Shown here in pieces: positions 1 through 10,455 of a DNA stretch of 17,356 nucleotides. Origin of the DNA: Promethearchaeota archaeon (GTDB lineage Archaea; Asgardarchaeota; Lokiarchaeia; Sigynarchaeales; SOKP01); contig JAEOTW010000028.1 in NCBI GenBank assembly GCA_016839655.1, positions 1 to 17,356 of the forward strand, written 5' to 3'. The translations under genes and the position numbers were made by a program. The notes under the pieces are model-generated. The model was not told where the DNA came from and searched no databases. It worked only from the letters and a program-made list of their open reading frames with translations. Every line of letters starts with the position of its first letter. Positions within the stretch are counted from its first letter, which is position 1.

Positions 1-1
1 T

Positions 2-511
2 GTAGCAATTGTATCGGTTTCTGGAGGTCATGCGGTATTAGCAAGTGACATGTTAAAAAAGTATGGACTTAACGCAGTACGATTTTCACAACAAGAAAAA
101 AGAGATTTGAAAGATCTTATGAATCCAACTGCTCGAGAAATAGCTTCTTTTAATAATCCTATTGATTTAACCGGTTCTGTATTAGATACAGATATTGAGA
201 ATATAATTCGATATTTATCTGATCTAGAAAAAATTGAATGCATAATACTTCTTTTACTCCCTTATCCTCCGAATATCTCCTTTCAGATAGGAAGAAGAAT
301 TGCTAATGTTGTAGCTTATAAAAAAAAACCTACGGTTTGCTTTATTCCATATGTTCCAAAGTATTCTATGATAATAGAATCATTAGAACTTGCAAGAATA
401 CCCGTTTTTCATTCCATTAAGGAAACAGTTCAAGCTGTATCAGCATTAAAAGAAAGAACAAGAGTAGATAATTTAAAGCTTAAAAATTTATTTTGGGAGA
501 AGAAAACTTAA
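2..511 (+). CDS. ADP-forming acyl-CoA (acetyl-CoA) synthetase alpha subunit, C-terminal part (5' partial)
   Basis: The frame is open from the first bases of the window, so this is the 3' end of a gene that starts upstream; 169 residues are visible. The text V-S-G-G-H-A-V-L-A-S-D near the start, followed about 40 residues later by N-P-I-D-L-T-G, is typical of the second and third (ligase-CoA / succinyl-CoA-synthetase-like) domains of NDP-forming acyl-CoA synthetases. These cytosolic enzymes convert an acyl-CoA plus ADP and phosphate to the acid, CoA and ATP, giving substrate-level ATP in archaeal fermentation of amino acids or sugars. The protein stops soon after this domain with no ATP-grasp part, so it is either a separate alpha subunit or the end of a beta-alpha fusion. 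It converges with the 4Fe-4S gene, with 10 bases between stops. The family call is fairly sure; the acyl substrate cannot be told. Confidence 0.82.
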   Translation, partial: VAIVSVSGGHAVLASDMLKKYGLNAVRFSQQEKRDLKDLMNPTAREIASFNNPIDLTGSVLDTDIENIIRYLSDLEKIECIILLLLPYPPNISFQIGRRIANVVAYKKKPTVCFIPYVPKYSMIIESLELARIPVFHSIKETVQAVSALKERTRVDNLKLKNLFWEKKT

Positions 512-521
512 ATCTATGATT

Positions 522-1334
522 CTATGTAACATCAATTATTTTATCGATTTCTTCAATTGATTTCATTATATAATTTTTATCTTCGATTATTATATCTATT
601 GCCTTTTGCGGACAGATTTCAACACATCGGCCACATCCTTTACAGTTTTTGCCTATAAAAGCTTTTTTGTTTATTATTTCGATAGCATTGACAAAGCATA
701 TATCTTTACATATACCACATCCGATACATTCACTATTCACTTGAATTTTTACTCCAGGCATTTTTTTAATCTTAGATCCTATTTTCGGAGCTATAACTGG
801 AGATATTCGCCATAAACAACAGCAAGGATCGCAATTACATATACTTAATAGCTTTTCTCCTGGTTTAACTCCAAGCCATTGGGCATCTAATTTATTTCTT
901 CCAATCATATGTACTAACCCTGCGTCTTGACACTTTTTTATATGAATTAAAGCTTCTTCTTTAGTAACTAATCTTCCTAATTGTGGATTGATATTTAACA
1001 CAGCTTCTCCAAGAAAAAGACATCCCAGATCGATTGGGTAATCTTCACATTTCATACTTGATCTACAAATACAGAAATCCATAATCCAATGATTATTCGC
1101 TTTATTGATGAAATATTCTAATACTTGAGAGGGTAATACGAACTCACTATATTCTCCCATTGATTTATTAACCTCTATTACTTTATCTTGAGGGAGATAA
1201 ATAATATCATCGCCTTTAAATAGGAGATCATCAATTACTTTACCTAGGATTGGTAGATTCGTAAGTTTTGCAATAAATTTGACATTTGGAAATGCTTTTT
1301 TTAACAATTTTACAAACCACAAAGGACGAGCCAT
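522..1334 (-). CDS. Cysteine-rich 4Fe-4S dicluster ferredoxin-domain protein
   Basis: A 270-residue protein that I cannot name beyond its iron-sulfur domain. The C-terminal third holds two [4Fe-4S] ferredoxin motifs: C203-x2-C206-x2-C209-x3-C213 and C231-x2-C234-x2-C237-x3-C241-P. The first lacks the usual proline after its last cysteine. Before them lie two further cysteine groups: C88-I-C90-R with C96 and C105, and a C166-N-C-D-P-C-C-C173 cluster, which could bind another metal centre. No signal peptide or membrane span is seen, so it is probably a cytosolic electron carrier or a subunit of a larger redox enzyme. The ATG start has only a weak G-rich sequence upstream. It lies 70 bases downstream of the beta-galactosidase gene on the same strand, but a functional link is not evident. 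The dicluster call is firm; the physiological partner is unknown. Confidence 0.8.
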   Translation of the reverse strand: MARPLWFVKLLKKAFPNVKFIAKLTNLPILGKVIDDLLFKGDDIIYLPQDKVIEVNKSMGEYSEFVLPSQVLEYFINKANNHWIMDFCICRSSMKCEDYPIDLGCLFLGEAVLNINPQLGRLVTKEEALIHIKKCQDAGLVHMIGRNKLDAQWLGVKPGEKLLSICNCDPCCCLWRISPVIAPKIGSKIKKMPGVKIQVNSECIGCGICKDICFVNAIEIINKKAFIGKNCKGCGRCVEICPQKAIDIIIEDKNYIMKSIEEIDKIIDVT

Positions 1335-1404
1335 TTGCTATTACCCACTTAATATTTTAATAATTAAAGCTGTTTTTTATTTAGTTTTTATTGAATATAT
1401 AGTT

Positions 1405-4698
<3,294 letters not shown>

Positions 4699-4713
4699 CT
4701 AAATTGATTTATT

Positions 4714-5676
4714 ATGGATGTAAATATTGATTTATTAAAAGAATTAGAACTCACAATTAATACAGTAAATCCTGAAAGGGGTAAAATACCTATAAATATT
4801 CTCGGTTATGGAGAAATTACTTTAGTCTTTGAAATTGTTAATGATGAACATAATTATGCCTACAAGAGGTTACCTATTTTTGAAACGCGTAGACAAGCTG
4901 AAAAACACGAACAAATTTTCCGAGAGTATAATAGATTTCTAAATGAAGAAATAAAAATTAAAACACCACCACTTGAGATTGCGTGGTTTGAAACTGATGA
5001 AGGAAAAATCATATTTTACGCAATACAAGAAAAAATTCCATCTGAATCAGTTGGTAATAAAGTAATTCATCAAGCCACACAAAAAGAAGTTGAAATTTTA
5101 ATACTTAAAGCATTAAAAGAGATGAAAAAAGTCTGGACTTTTAATAGAGAAAATCATATTTTTGATGTTGGATTAGATGGTCAAATTTCAAACTTTGCAG
5201 TTATTGATTATAATCCTAATAATCCTCAAATAAATGATAATTCTCAACTAATTTATATTGATACAGTTCCACCATTTTATCGTAAAAATGGATCGGAGGC
5301 AATGGAAATAGAGTTATTAACAAAAAGTATGCCAAGTTTCATAAGAGGGCTATTAAAACTAATTTTTCTTCAAGATCTAATTGATAGATATTATGATTGG
5401 AGGTTAGTTATTGTAGATCTTGTAGCCAATTTCTTTAAAGAACAAAAACCAGAGCTGATTCAACCATTGATAAAAATTGTTAATAATTTTTTGAAGGAAG
5501 AAGCAAGTGATTTTGAGATAAAACATTTAACTTTTGAAGAAGTTCAGAAATATTATAAATCTGATAAATTTATTTGGGTCCTCTACCAAAGGATGAGATT
5601 ATTTGATAGATTTATCAAGACTAAATTATTGAGAAAAAAATATGATTATTATCTTCCAGGCAACATTGAAAGATAA
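4714..5676 (+). CDS. Protein-kinase-like (PKL) fold protein of unknown function, DUF6206-like
   Basis: A 320-residue protein without a named function. The N-terminal half reads like a degenerate kinase/phosphotransferase: a glycine loop G31-Y-G-E-I-T, a lysine in Y-A-Y-K51-R-L-P where the ATP-binding lysine of protein kinases sits, a following helix E-K-H-E-Q-I-F-R-E-Y, a catalytic-loop-like D155-G-Q-I-S-N160, and Y-I-D183-T-V-P-P where the metal-binding DFG aspartate would be. The C-terminal part (about 200-320) is helical and unassigned. The pattern recalls the aminoglycoside-phosphotransferase / DUF6206 group, but this is judged from motifs only. Real activity is plausible because the K, D, N and D residues are all kept. 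It is divergent from lacZ across 123 bases and may share a control region. The substrate is unknown. Confidence 0.7.
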   Translation: MDVNIDLLKELELTINTVNPERGKIPINILGYGEITLVFEIVNDEHNYAYKRLPIFETRRQAEKHEQIFREYNRFLNEEIKIKTPPLEIAWFETDEGKIIFYAIQEKIPSESVGNKVIHQATQKEVEILILKALKEMKKVWTFNRENHIFDVGLDGQISNFAVIDYNPNNPQINDNSQLIYIDTVPPFYRKNGSEAMEIELLTKSMPSFIRGLLKLIFLQDLIDRYYDWRLVIVDLVANFFKEQKPELIQPLIKIVNNFLKEEASDFEIKHLTFEEVQKYYKSDKFIWVLYQRMRLFDRFIKTKLLRKKYDYYLPGNIER

Positions 5677-5692
5677 TAATAAGTAAATCTTT

Positions 5693-5839
5693 CTATTTGT
5701 CTTTTTTATTACTCCACTTTTTTCTACAAGATTCAGAACAGAAAACGTGCATAGTTGTAGGCTCGATTGGGTCAAACTCTTGAATTTTTGCTCCTCCAAT
5801 TATTTCTTTTCCGCATTCTTGACATTTAACTTTAGCCAT
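5693..5839 (-). CDS. 48-residue TRASH/MYM-like zinc-finger protein
   Basis: A small gene of 48 residues starting M-A-K-V-K-C-Q-E-C-G and ending in a lysine-rich tail. It has C6-x2-C9 and, 24 residues later, F-C34-S-E-S-C38-R. The C-x2-C ... F-C-S-x2-C layout is that of the TRASH/YHS-like treble-clef fingers that bind zinc or other metals, often in metal sensing or trafficking proteins. The ATG is preceded by AGTGGTGGAAA, a G-rich possible ribosome-binding site. It converges with the kinase-like gene (17 bases between them) and is divergent from the dehydrogenase gene across 127 bases. The metal-binding motif and good start make it a credible gene despite its size; its role is unknown. Confidence 0.75.
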   Translation of the reverse strand: MAKVKCQECGKEIIGGAKIQEFDPIEPTTMHVFCSESCRKKWSNKKDK

Positions 5840-5966
5840 TTTCCACCACTATTATATTTTTTAATAATAAAGTAAATTGTATTTTAATAAATATTGAGAT
5901 TGACAAAAATACAAATATAATAGTATAATCAAATAAATCAAATATTAATTAGTATAGGATAATTAC

Positions 5967-7100
5967 ATGACTTATAAACCTAAAATTCTTTTAACCTCAA
6001 ATGTATTCACGGATAAGGAAATTGGCTCGAATGAAAAAATCTCCTTAGATTTACGAAATGAAATTAAAAATTTATGGAATTCTTTAGAAAAAGTCGCCAA
6101 TGTAGAAGTATTTAATGGTAGATTCCCTTCAGAGGCAAAAATCAAGAATGAAGTTAAGAAATTTAATCCAGATATTCTTGGTTGTCATCTAAGTCACACC
6201 ATATCTGCGGAAGTTTTAAATAATTCTCATATTTTTGTTATTGCTACTTCGACGGCAGGTTACAATCATATACATAGAAATGAAGAAGACGACATATTAA
6301 TAACCCATACACCAGGTGTTCTTCAGGAGACAGTGGCAGATTATACTGTCGCTCTAATTATGGCAAATTTGAGGAATTTGCTCGAGCTCCATAATTATGT
6401 CTGGAATGGAAGCTGGACACCTAATGATAAATGGGATTTAGATCAATCACTTTCTTCCATAATAAGTGAAAAAATCCTTGGTATTGTAGGAATGGGTGAA
6501 ATTGGAAAGAGTGTAGTGTCTAAACTATACCCTTGGGGCGTTAAAATCCTTTATAATGATATTAATCAAAAGATAGATTTTGAAGAGGATTATCCATTTA
6601 TAGAATTTAAAGAAAAAATTGAAGAACTTTTTAGAGATTCAGATATAGTTAGTATTCATGTGCCTTTAAATAAGGAAACTGAAAATTTAATAGACAAAAA
6701 CTTACTTAAATTAATGAAAAAAGACTCTTTACTTATAAATACGGCGCGGGGAGGCGTTTTAGATTTAGAAGCCTTAATAAGTATGTTAGAAAATAAAGAA
6801 ATTCAAATTAATATCGCTTTTGATGTATTTCCGCAAGAACCTATTGATTCTAAAACTCTTGTACGATTGAGAAAAATAAAATCAACTCAACCAAATATAA
6901 GAATGATTTTACTTCCTCATAATGCATCTGCTGATGCAAATACACGTGCTAAGATGAATATCCTCTTTTTGAAAGACTTAATTAAAATTATAAAATCTTC
7001 AACAATAGAAGATTTAAATGAAGTACATATTATTCCAGAACATAAAATTCTATTAAAAGAAAAAAATTGGAGAATATATAATTATTGGGGAAAGAAATGA
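5967..7100 (+). CDS. D-isomer-specific 2-hydroxyacid dehydrogenase (NAD-binding)
   Basis: A 377-residue enzyme of the D-2-hydroxyacid dehydrogenase family (D-lactate, glyoxylate/hydroxypyruvate and 3-phosphoglycerate dehydrogenases), which interconvert 2-oxoacids and D-2-hydroxyacids. Seen directly: the NAD motif G175-M-G177-E-I-G180, then an acidic D198 at the end of the second strand that favours NAD over NADP; T-A-R261-G-G with the substrate-binding arginine; E291 in D-V-F-P-Q-E-P; and H318 in L-P-H-N-A-S-A. These complete the Arg-Glu-His catalytic set. The T-P-G-V-L-Q-E-T-V-A-D-Y segment at about 115-126 is also typical. Length is slightly above the usual 310-340 because of an N-terminal extension and a short C-terminal tail. 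It heads a tight cluster: its TGA overlaps the ATG of the next gene (ATGA). The exact substrate cannot be fixed. Confidence 0.92.
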   Translation: MTYKPKILLTSNVFTDKEIGSNEKISLDLRNEIKNLWNSLEKVANVEVFNGRFPSEAKIKNEVKKFNPDILGCHLSHTISAEVLNNSHIFVIATSTAGYNHIHRNEEDDILITHTPGVLQETVADYTVALIMANLRNLLELHNYVWNGSWTPNDKWDLDQSLSSIISEKILGIVGMGEIGKSVVSKLYPWGVKILYNDINQKIDFEEDYPFIEFKEKIEELFRDSDIVSIHVPLNKETENLIDKNLLKLMKKDSLLINTARGGVLDLEALISMLENKEIQINIAFDVFPQEPIDSKTLVRLRKIKSTQPNIRMILLPHNASADANTRAKMNILFLKDLIKIIKSSTIEDLNEVHIIPEHKILLKEKNWRIYNYWGKK

Positions 7101-7669
7101 TAAGATCATTTATTGCTATTGAATTAAAAGATTCAGATACAATTGAAAAAATTAAAAGATTTACTCAAAGATTGAAGCAAAATCAACCAAAAATGAAGAT
7201 TGTTGAACCAGAAAATCTTCATATTACAATGAAATTTTTAGGAAATATACCTGAATCATTAGCACCTAAGATTTATGCGATTTTGCAAGAAGAAGTTAAT
7301 CAAAAATTGTTTCAAGGGAAGAATTTGAAATTTTACTTGAAGGGTGTGGGACAATTTAATAAGTTTTCAGTTCTATGGATCAAAATAATAGGTGATATAC
7401 AATTCTTACAAAATATTAAAGATTCTGCGGAAGAGTGTCTATTTGATAAATTAAAAATAGAGCGTGATAAGAGAACTAAGTTTAAACCTCATCTAACTAT
7501 AGGGAGACTTAAAAAAGATAAAATAAATTATAAAACTTTTGATACACTTAAGAATTTAATTAACGAGAATAAAAGTTTGGAATTTGGAGTGTTTAATATT
7601 AGTATGGTGAAATTAAAAAGATCACAGCTAACTCCAAGTGGTCCAATCTATTCTGACTTGGTTTATTAA
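7097..7669 (+). CDS. thpR: RNA 2',3'-cyclic phosphodiesterase (ThpR / LigT 2H family)
   Basis: A 190-residue protein of the 2H phosphoesterase superfamily, which opens 2',3'-cyclic phosphate ends of RNA and was first described as an RNA 2'-5' ligase. It begins M-I-R-S-F-I-A-I-E-L, the standard ThpR start, and carries both signature motifs: H42-I-T44 and H132-L-T134 (in K-P-H-L-T-I-G-R-L). A TTG at 7085 would add four residues, but the ATG at 7097 fits the family start and overlaps the upstream stop as ATGA, with a GGGG stretch 7087-7090 as a possible ribosome site. Its TAA is followed at once by the ATG of the HAD gene, so the three genes are very probably co-transcribed and translationally coupled. 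It is likely cytosolic, in tRNA or RNA end processing. Confidence 0.93.
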   Translation: MIRSFIAIELKDSDTIEKIKRFTQRLKQNQPKMKIVEPENLHITMKFLGNIPESLAPKIYAILQEEVNQKLFQGKNLKFYLKGVGQFNKFSVLWIKIIGDIQFLQNIKDSAEECLFDKLKIERDKRTKFKPHLTIGRLKKDKINYKTFDTLKNLINENKSLEFGVFNISMVKLKRSQLTPSGPIYSDLVY

Positions 7670-8359
7670 ATGGAGCAAAAAAGACCTATAAAAGCAATCG
7701 TCTGGGACCTAGATGGGACATTGATTCACTTCAAAATTGATTATTTAAGAGCACGAAGAATCGCTATAAATATATTAAAAAATTATGGAGTTCCTAAACG
7801 TCTCCTTACAGTTAATATTTCTATTTTGGAAAATATGAAATCAGCGAGAGAATATTTTGAAAAGGATGGTTTAAATAAGGAAAAAATAGATGTTATTATA
7901 GAAGAAGTAGATTTAGAAATTAGGAAAATAGAATATGAAGCAGCTCTTAATGCTACGATTATTGATGGAATAGATCAAGTATTAGATTATGCTAAAAATA
8001 AAAATCTAAAACAAGCTATTTTTACATTTAATACTAAAAGAAATGCTGAGATTTCTCTTAAAACGGTGAATTTGTTACAATATTTCAAAATAATTCTTGG
8101 AAGAGATAACATAGTGAATCTAAAACCTCATCCTGATCATTTAATTCAAATCTGTAACCAATTAAATGTAAAACCTAATGAAATATTAGTAATTGGAGAT
8201 AATATTCGTGATATCGAGGCGGCAATCAATGTTGGTGCTTATTCAATAGCTATTCTTACTAATTTAGCTAATGTTGAAACGCTCCAAAAAGCAAATAAAC
8301 TAATTAAAACAAATGAAATACCTCAAGAATTAATTAAAGAAATTGAGAAACTTTTATAA
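7670..8359 (+). CDS. HAD-superfamily phosphatase (phosphoglycolate-phosphatase-like)
   Basis: A 229-residue haloacid dehalogenase-type hydrolase. Motif I is D13-L-D15-G-T, with D13 the expected nucleophile. A helical cap follows (about 20-100). The motif II region has I-F-T-F-N-T, motif III is the lysine in L-K-P-H-P-D, and motif IV is G-D-N-I-R-D. The C1-type cap and length suit phosphoglycolate phosphatase or related small-molecule phosphatases. The start codon abuts the thpR stop with no gap, so it is the last gene of the dehydrogenase-thpR-HAD cluster. A link between a D-2-hydroxyacid dehydrogenase and a phosphoglycolate-like phosphatase would make sense in glyoxylate/glycolate handling, but that is inference. 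The substrate is not determined by sequence. Confidence 0.9.
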   Translation: MEQKRPIKAIVWDLDGTLIHFKIDYLRARRIAINILKNYGVPKRLLTVNISILENMKSAREYFEKDGLNKEKIDVIIEEVDLEIRKIEYEAALNATIIDGIDQVLDYAKNKNLKQAIFTFNTKRNAEISLKTVNLLQYFKIILGRDNIVNLKPHPDHLIQICNQLNVKPNEILVIGDNIRDIEAAINVGAYSIAILTNLANVETLQKANKLIKTNEIPQELIKEIEKLL

Positions 8360-8433
8360 ATTAACAAATGAAATTATAAAGTATCTACTATACTATTGTT
8401 GAATAATTACATTCTAGAGTTTAAATTAAAATA

Positions 8434-8688
8434 ATGAAAGTAGAATATTATTTAGATATTTTAAAACCACATATGCCTGGAGTGGACTTAGTAGCTCGCA
8501 CATTAATGAAAATTAATGGAGTTTCAAAAGTTCGCATTAAGGTTGATGAATTAGATCAAAAAACAGCATCTTTACATGTAAATGTTGAAGGGATCAATAT
8601 TTCACTTGATGAAATTACAGAAGTTTTAGGAACAATGAACTGTGCACTCCACTCTGTTGATGAAGTTATTGTTGAAGAGAAAGACTAG
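8434..8688 (+). CDS. DUF211 family protein
   Basis: An 84-residue protein matching the archaeal DUF211 family, which has a ferredoxin-like beta-alpha-beta fold and no settled function. Family-like features are the opening strand followed by L-K-P-H at about 10-13, a central I-N-G-V-S-K-V-R-I-K-V-D-E-L-D strand-turn, a V-E-G-I-N-I-S turn, and an end with H-S-V-D-E-V-I-V. Length is close to the usual 90-100. No Shine-Dalgarno sequence is seen before the ATG, so it may have a very short or leaderless mRNA. It stands alone on the plus strand, 74 bases after the HAD gene and with T-tracts downstream. Family assignment is fairly sure; a regulatory or binding role is only suspected. Confidence 0.82.
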   Translation: MKVEYYLDILKPHMPGVDLVARTLMKINGVSKVRIKVDELDQKTASLHVNVEGINISLDEITEVLGTMNCALHSVDEVIVEEKD

Positions 8689-8770
8689 CCTTTAAATCTG
8701 CCAAATCATCAAATAGGAGATTCATTAAGATCAATTTCTTGTAAGAAGCTTGTTTTTCTATAATAAACAA

Positions 8771-8789
8771 TTTTTTAATATTTTTTTTT
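8771..8789 (+). terminator. T-tract terminator after the DUF211 gene
   Basis: Two runs of T on the plus strand (TTTTTT at 8771-8776 and a nine-T run at 8781-8789) lie about 80 bases after the DUF211 stop. Archaeal RNA polymerase terminates at such oligo-T tracts. They sit within the loop of an inverted repeat, CTTGTTTTT at 8749-8757 and AAAAACAAG at 8813-8821. No other role is needed for the 173-base gap, but its base composition makes T-runs common. Confidence 0.4.
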
Positions 8790-8861
8790 ATTGTATGATT
8801 AACCAAAAAAATAAAAACAAGTTCTACTCATTTTTATCTAAATAAAAGAAATTTTATTGAG

Positions 8862-9215
8862 ATGGAAGATCCGAGCATAATCAAAGTCATTCAAGACAAA
8901 GGTGAAATCAATGATGAATTAGATTATGCCTTAATGAATTATTTAATTCAAAATCGAGGGCCTGGTTATACTGCTTGTCAACCCTCTTTAGTGGAAATTG
9001 AAGGGGGTAAGCAAGCTATTAAAATGAACATAGATCATACTTTTGTTGATAAGGATAACCAATTAATGGGCTTAGGTATTGTTGGCAAGATCTACATCGA
9101 AGTTGAATCCCTTCAAGTGATTTATTGCACACCCTTAGAAGATTTAGAAAGTAATATAAAAGTATTAAAATCCGCAGGAATTGAACCTCAACCTCGACCA
9201 CGTGGTAAGTATTGA
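8862..9215 (+). CDS. Conserved-looking hypothetical protein, 117 residues
   Basis: I do not recognise this protein. It is 117 residues, mixed alpha/beta, soluble, with no signal peptide or membrane segment. Notable parts are an N-terminal helix region rich in acidic residues, N-R-G-P-G-Y-T-A-C-Q-P at about 31-41, a V-D-K-D-N-Q-L-M-G-L-G turn, a strand ending in Y-C-T-P-L-E-D, and the end P-Q-P-R-P-R-G-K-Y. Two cysteines, in T-A-C and Y-C-T, are too few for a classical metal centre but could be redox-active. The frame ends in TGA, which is a real stop here. It starts after a 173-base gap, with no clear Shine-Dalgarno site, and is followed 94 bases later by another gene of uncertain role. Codon use and composition match its neighbours, so it is probably a true gene. 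Confidence 0.7.
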   Translation: MEDPSIIKVIQDKGEINDELDYALMNYLIQNRGPGYTACQPSLVEIEGGKQAIKMNIDHTFVDKDNQLMGLGIVGKIYIEVESLQVIYCTPLEDLESNIKVLKSAGIEPQPRPRGKY

Positions 9216-9309
9216 TTTTCACTTGTTTCAAACTTGATATGAGTAAAAAGAAATATTTCCTTGGAAAATAATATAAAATTCACTTCATTCTTATCATTAC
9301 TGAATTATT

Positions 9310-9858
9310 ATGTCAAGCAAAGAGAGTAAAATCAAGCAATTAATACAAGATTATTTGTTAGATGAAGGATTGTTACGAGAAAAAATTACTGACTCAAAAG
9401 TAGAATTTGGTTTTCAATTCATATTCCCTCCTGGAAAAGATCCATTGGGACGACAAGTTGGGAGGAGTATGGTAGTGTTTCGACCAAAGAGAAAAAATAT
9501 AATAATTGTGAGTTTAGGAATCCAAATTTCAGATCCACATGTAAAAGTTTTAGATTCTTTAGAAAAAAATAGAAAAATGAGCTATTTTATGGATTTAAGA
9601 AAATCCTTTCTTTTGAGAGACGTTTTTTTTCGAATTGATATAAAAAATAATCGATATGAAATAATGGATCAATATTTTCTTGATAAAGAAGGAAATTTAT
9701 CAAAGAATTCTTTTTTCAAAATCGTTCGTAAGGTTTTTAATTGTGCAGCTTACAGTAATATCATCCTATCAGAATATTGTGCCGGAAAAATAAAACCAGA
9801 AGATTTATTGAAATCTAAAGAATTCGATTCAGATTCTAACTTTTCCTTATATTCATAA
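9310..9858 (+). CDS. Hypothetical protein, possibly DUF2299 family
   Basis: A 182-residue soluble protein. Its N-terminal layout, a helix I-K-Q-L-I-Q-D-Y-L-L-D-E-G-L followed by a strand with F-G-F-Q-F-I-F-P-P-G, then a strand pair ending in I-I-I-V-S-L-G-I-Q-I, resembles the archaeal DUF2299 family, which has a chaperone-like alpha/beta fold. I judge this by appearance only. The middle (about 95-130) is rich in basic and aromatic residues, and the tail after 170 is serine- and acid-rich and probably disordered. The ATG has no Shine-Dalgarno sequence. Its stop is 17 bases before the HIT-family start, so the two are probably co-transcribed. The biochemical role is unknown; the gene itself is well supported by length and codon use. 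Confidence 0.65.
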   Translation: MSSKESKIKQLIQDYLLDEGLLREKITDSKVEFGFQFIFPPGKDPLGRQVGRSMVVFRPKRKNIIIVSLGIQISDPHVKVLDSLEKNRKMSYFMDLRKSFLLRDVFFRIDIKNNRYEIMDQYFLDKEGNLSKNSFFKIVRKVFNCAAYSNIILSEYCAGKIKPEDLLKSKEFDSDSNFSLYS

Positions 9859-9875
9859 TTAAAGTTTTAAATCTT

Positions 9876-10406
9876 TTGGTGAGAAAAATCTTTAAAAAAT
9901 GGCTACAAGCCCTTGGAAAATTAGATTATGTTCAGGGAAAGGCAAGACCAAATGTCGATTGCATTCTTTGTGCAGTGAGGGACAATGATGAAAGAGTTAC
10001 ATCCCTAAAAATATATGAAGACAATATTTGTTTTGTAGTTCTCAATCTTTATCCATACAATCCTGCCCACTTAATGGTCGCAACCTCCCAACATAAAACA
10101 AGATTCCTCGAACTTACCAAATCTGAGATTCTCCACATATTTCGAACAATTCAAGGCTTACAATTATTATTAAATGATTTATATAACCCAAAAGGTTATA
10201 ACATAGGCATGAATCAAGGAAAAGATGCAGGAGGTAGTATTGAGCATTTACATTTTCACATTGTCCCGAGATATGGCTCAGAACTTGGATTTATAGATAT
10301 AATAGCTGAAACTCGTATATTACCAGAAGGATTAGGAGCGGTAAAAAAGAAATTGGAAACGAATATTAACAAATATCTGACTAAAGAATTCTTTGAGAAT
10401 TATTAA
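9876..10406 (+). CDS. HIT-family nucleotide hydrolase/transferase
   Basis: A protein of about 176 residues of the histidine-triad family, which cleaves or transfers nucleotidyl groups on substrates such as diadenosine tetraphosphate or nucleoside phosphoramidates. The triad is H124-L-H126-F-H128-I-V within G-G-S-I-E-H-L-H-F-H, with H126 the expected nucleophile. C29-I-L-C32 near the N-terminus and the Y-P-Y-N-P-A-H-L-M-V segment place it in the zinc-containing branch near archaeal Ap4A-type HIT proteins. The start is uncertain. No ATG exists before the core, so translation must begin at TTG 9876, GTG 9879 or a rarer codon upstream. The text W-L-Q-A-L-G-K-L-D-Y-V-Q-G resembles the normal beginning of the family, so little is missing. 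It follows the DUF2299-like gene by 17 bases and converges with the histone gene. Confidence 0.9.
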   Translation: MVRKIFKKWLQALGKLDYVQGKARPNVDCILCAVRDNDERVTSLKIYEDNICFVVLNLYPYNPAHLMVATSQHKTRFLELTKSEILHIFRTIQGLQLLLNDLYNPKGYNIGMNQGKDAGGSIEHLHFHIVPRYGSELGFIDIIAETRILPEGLGAVKKKLETNINKYLTKEFFENY

Positions 10407-10411
10407 AATCA

Positions 10412-10431
10412 AATAAAAAGGAAAAAAAAAA
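10412..10431 (-). terminator. T-tract terminator of the histone gene
   Basis: Read on the minus strand, a run of ten T (10431-10422) is followed by CC and another TTTTT, starting about 25 bases after the histone stop. A palindromic TTAATTAA lies just before it. This is a typical archaeal oligo-T terminator for a highly expressed short gene. It also lies between the two convergent stops of the HIT gene and the histone. Confidence 0.55.
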
Positions 10432-10455
10432 CTTAATTAAGAATATCTGAAATGT

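Noticed and set aside
7085..7096. TTG start of the ThpR gene four codons upstream
   Set aside because: The ATG at 7097 gives the family start M-I-R-S-F-I-A-I and an ATGA overlap with the previous gene.
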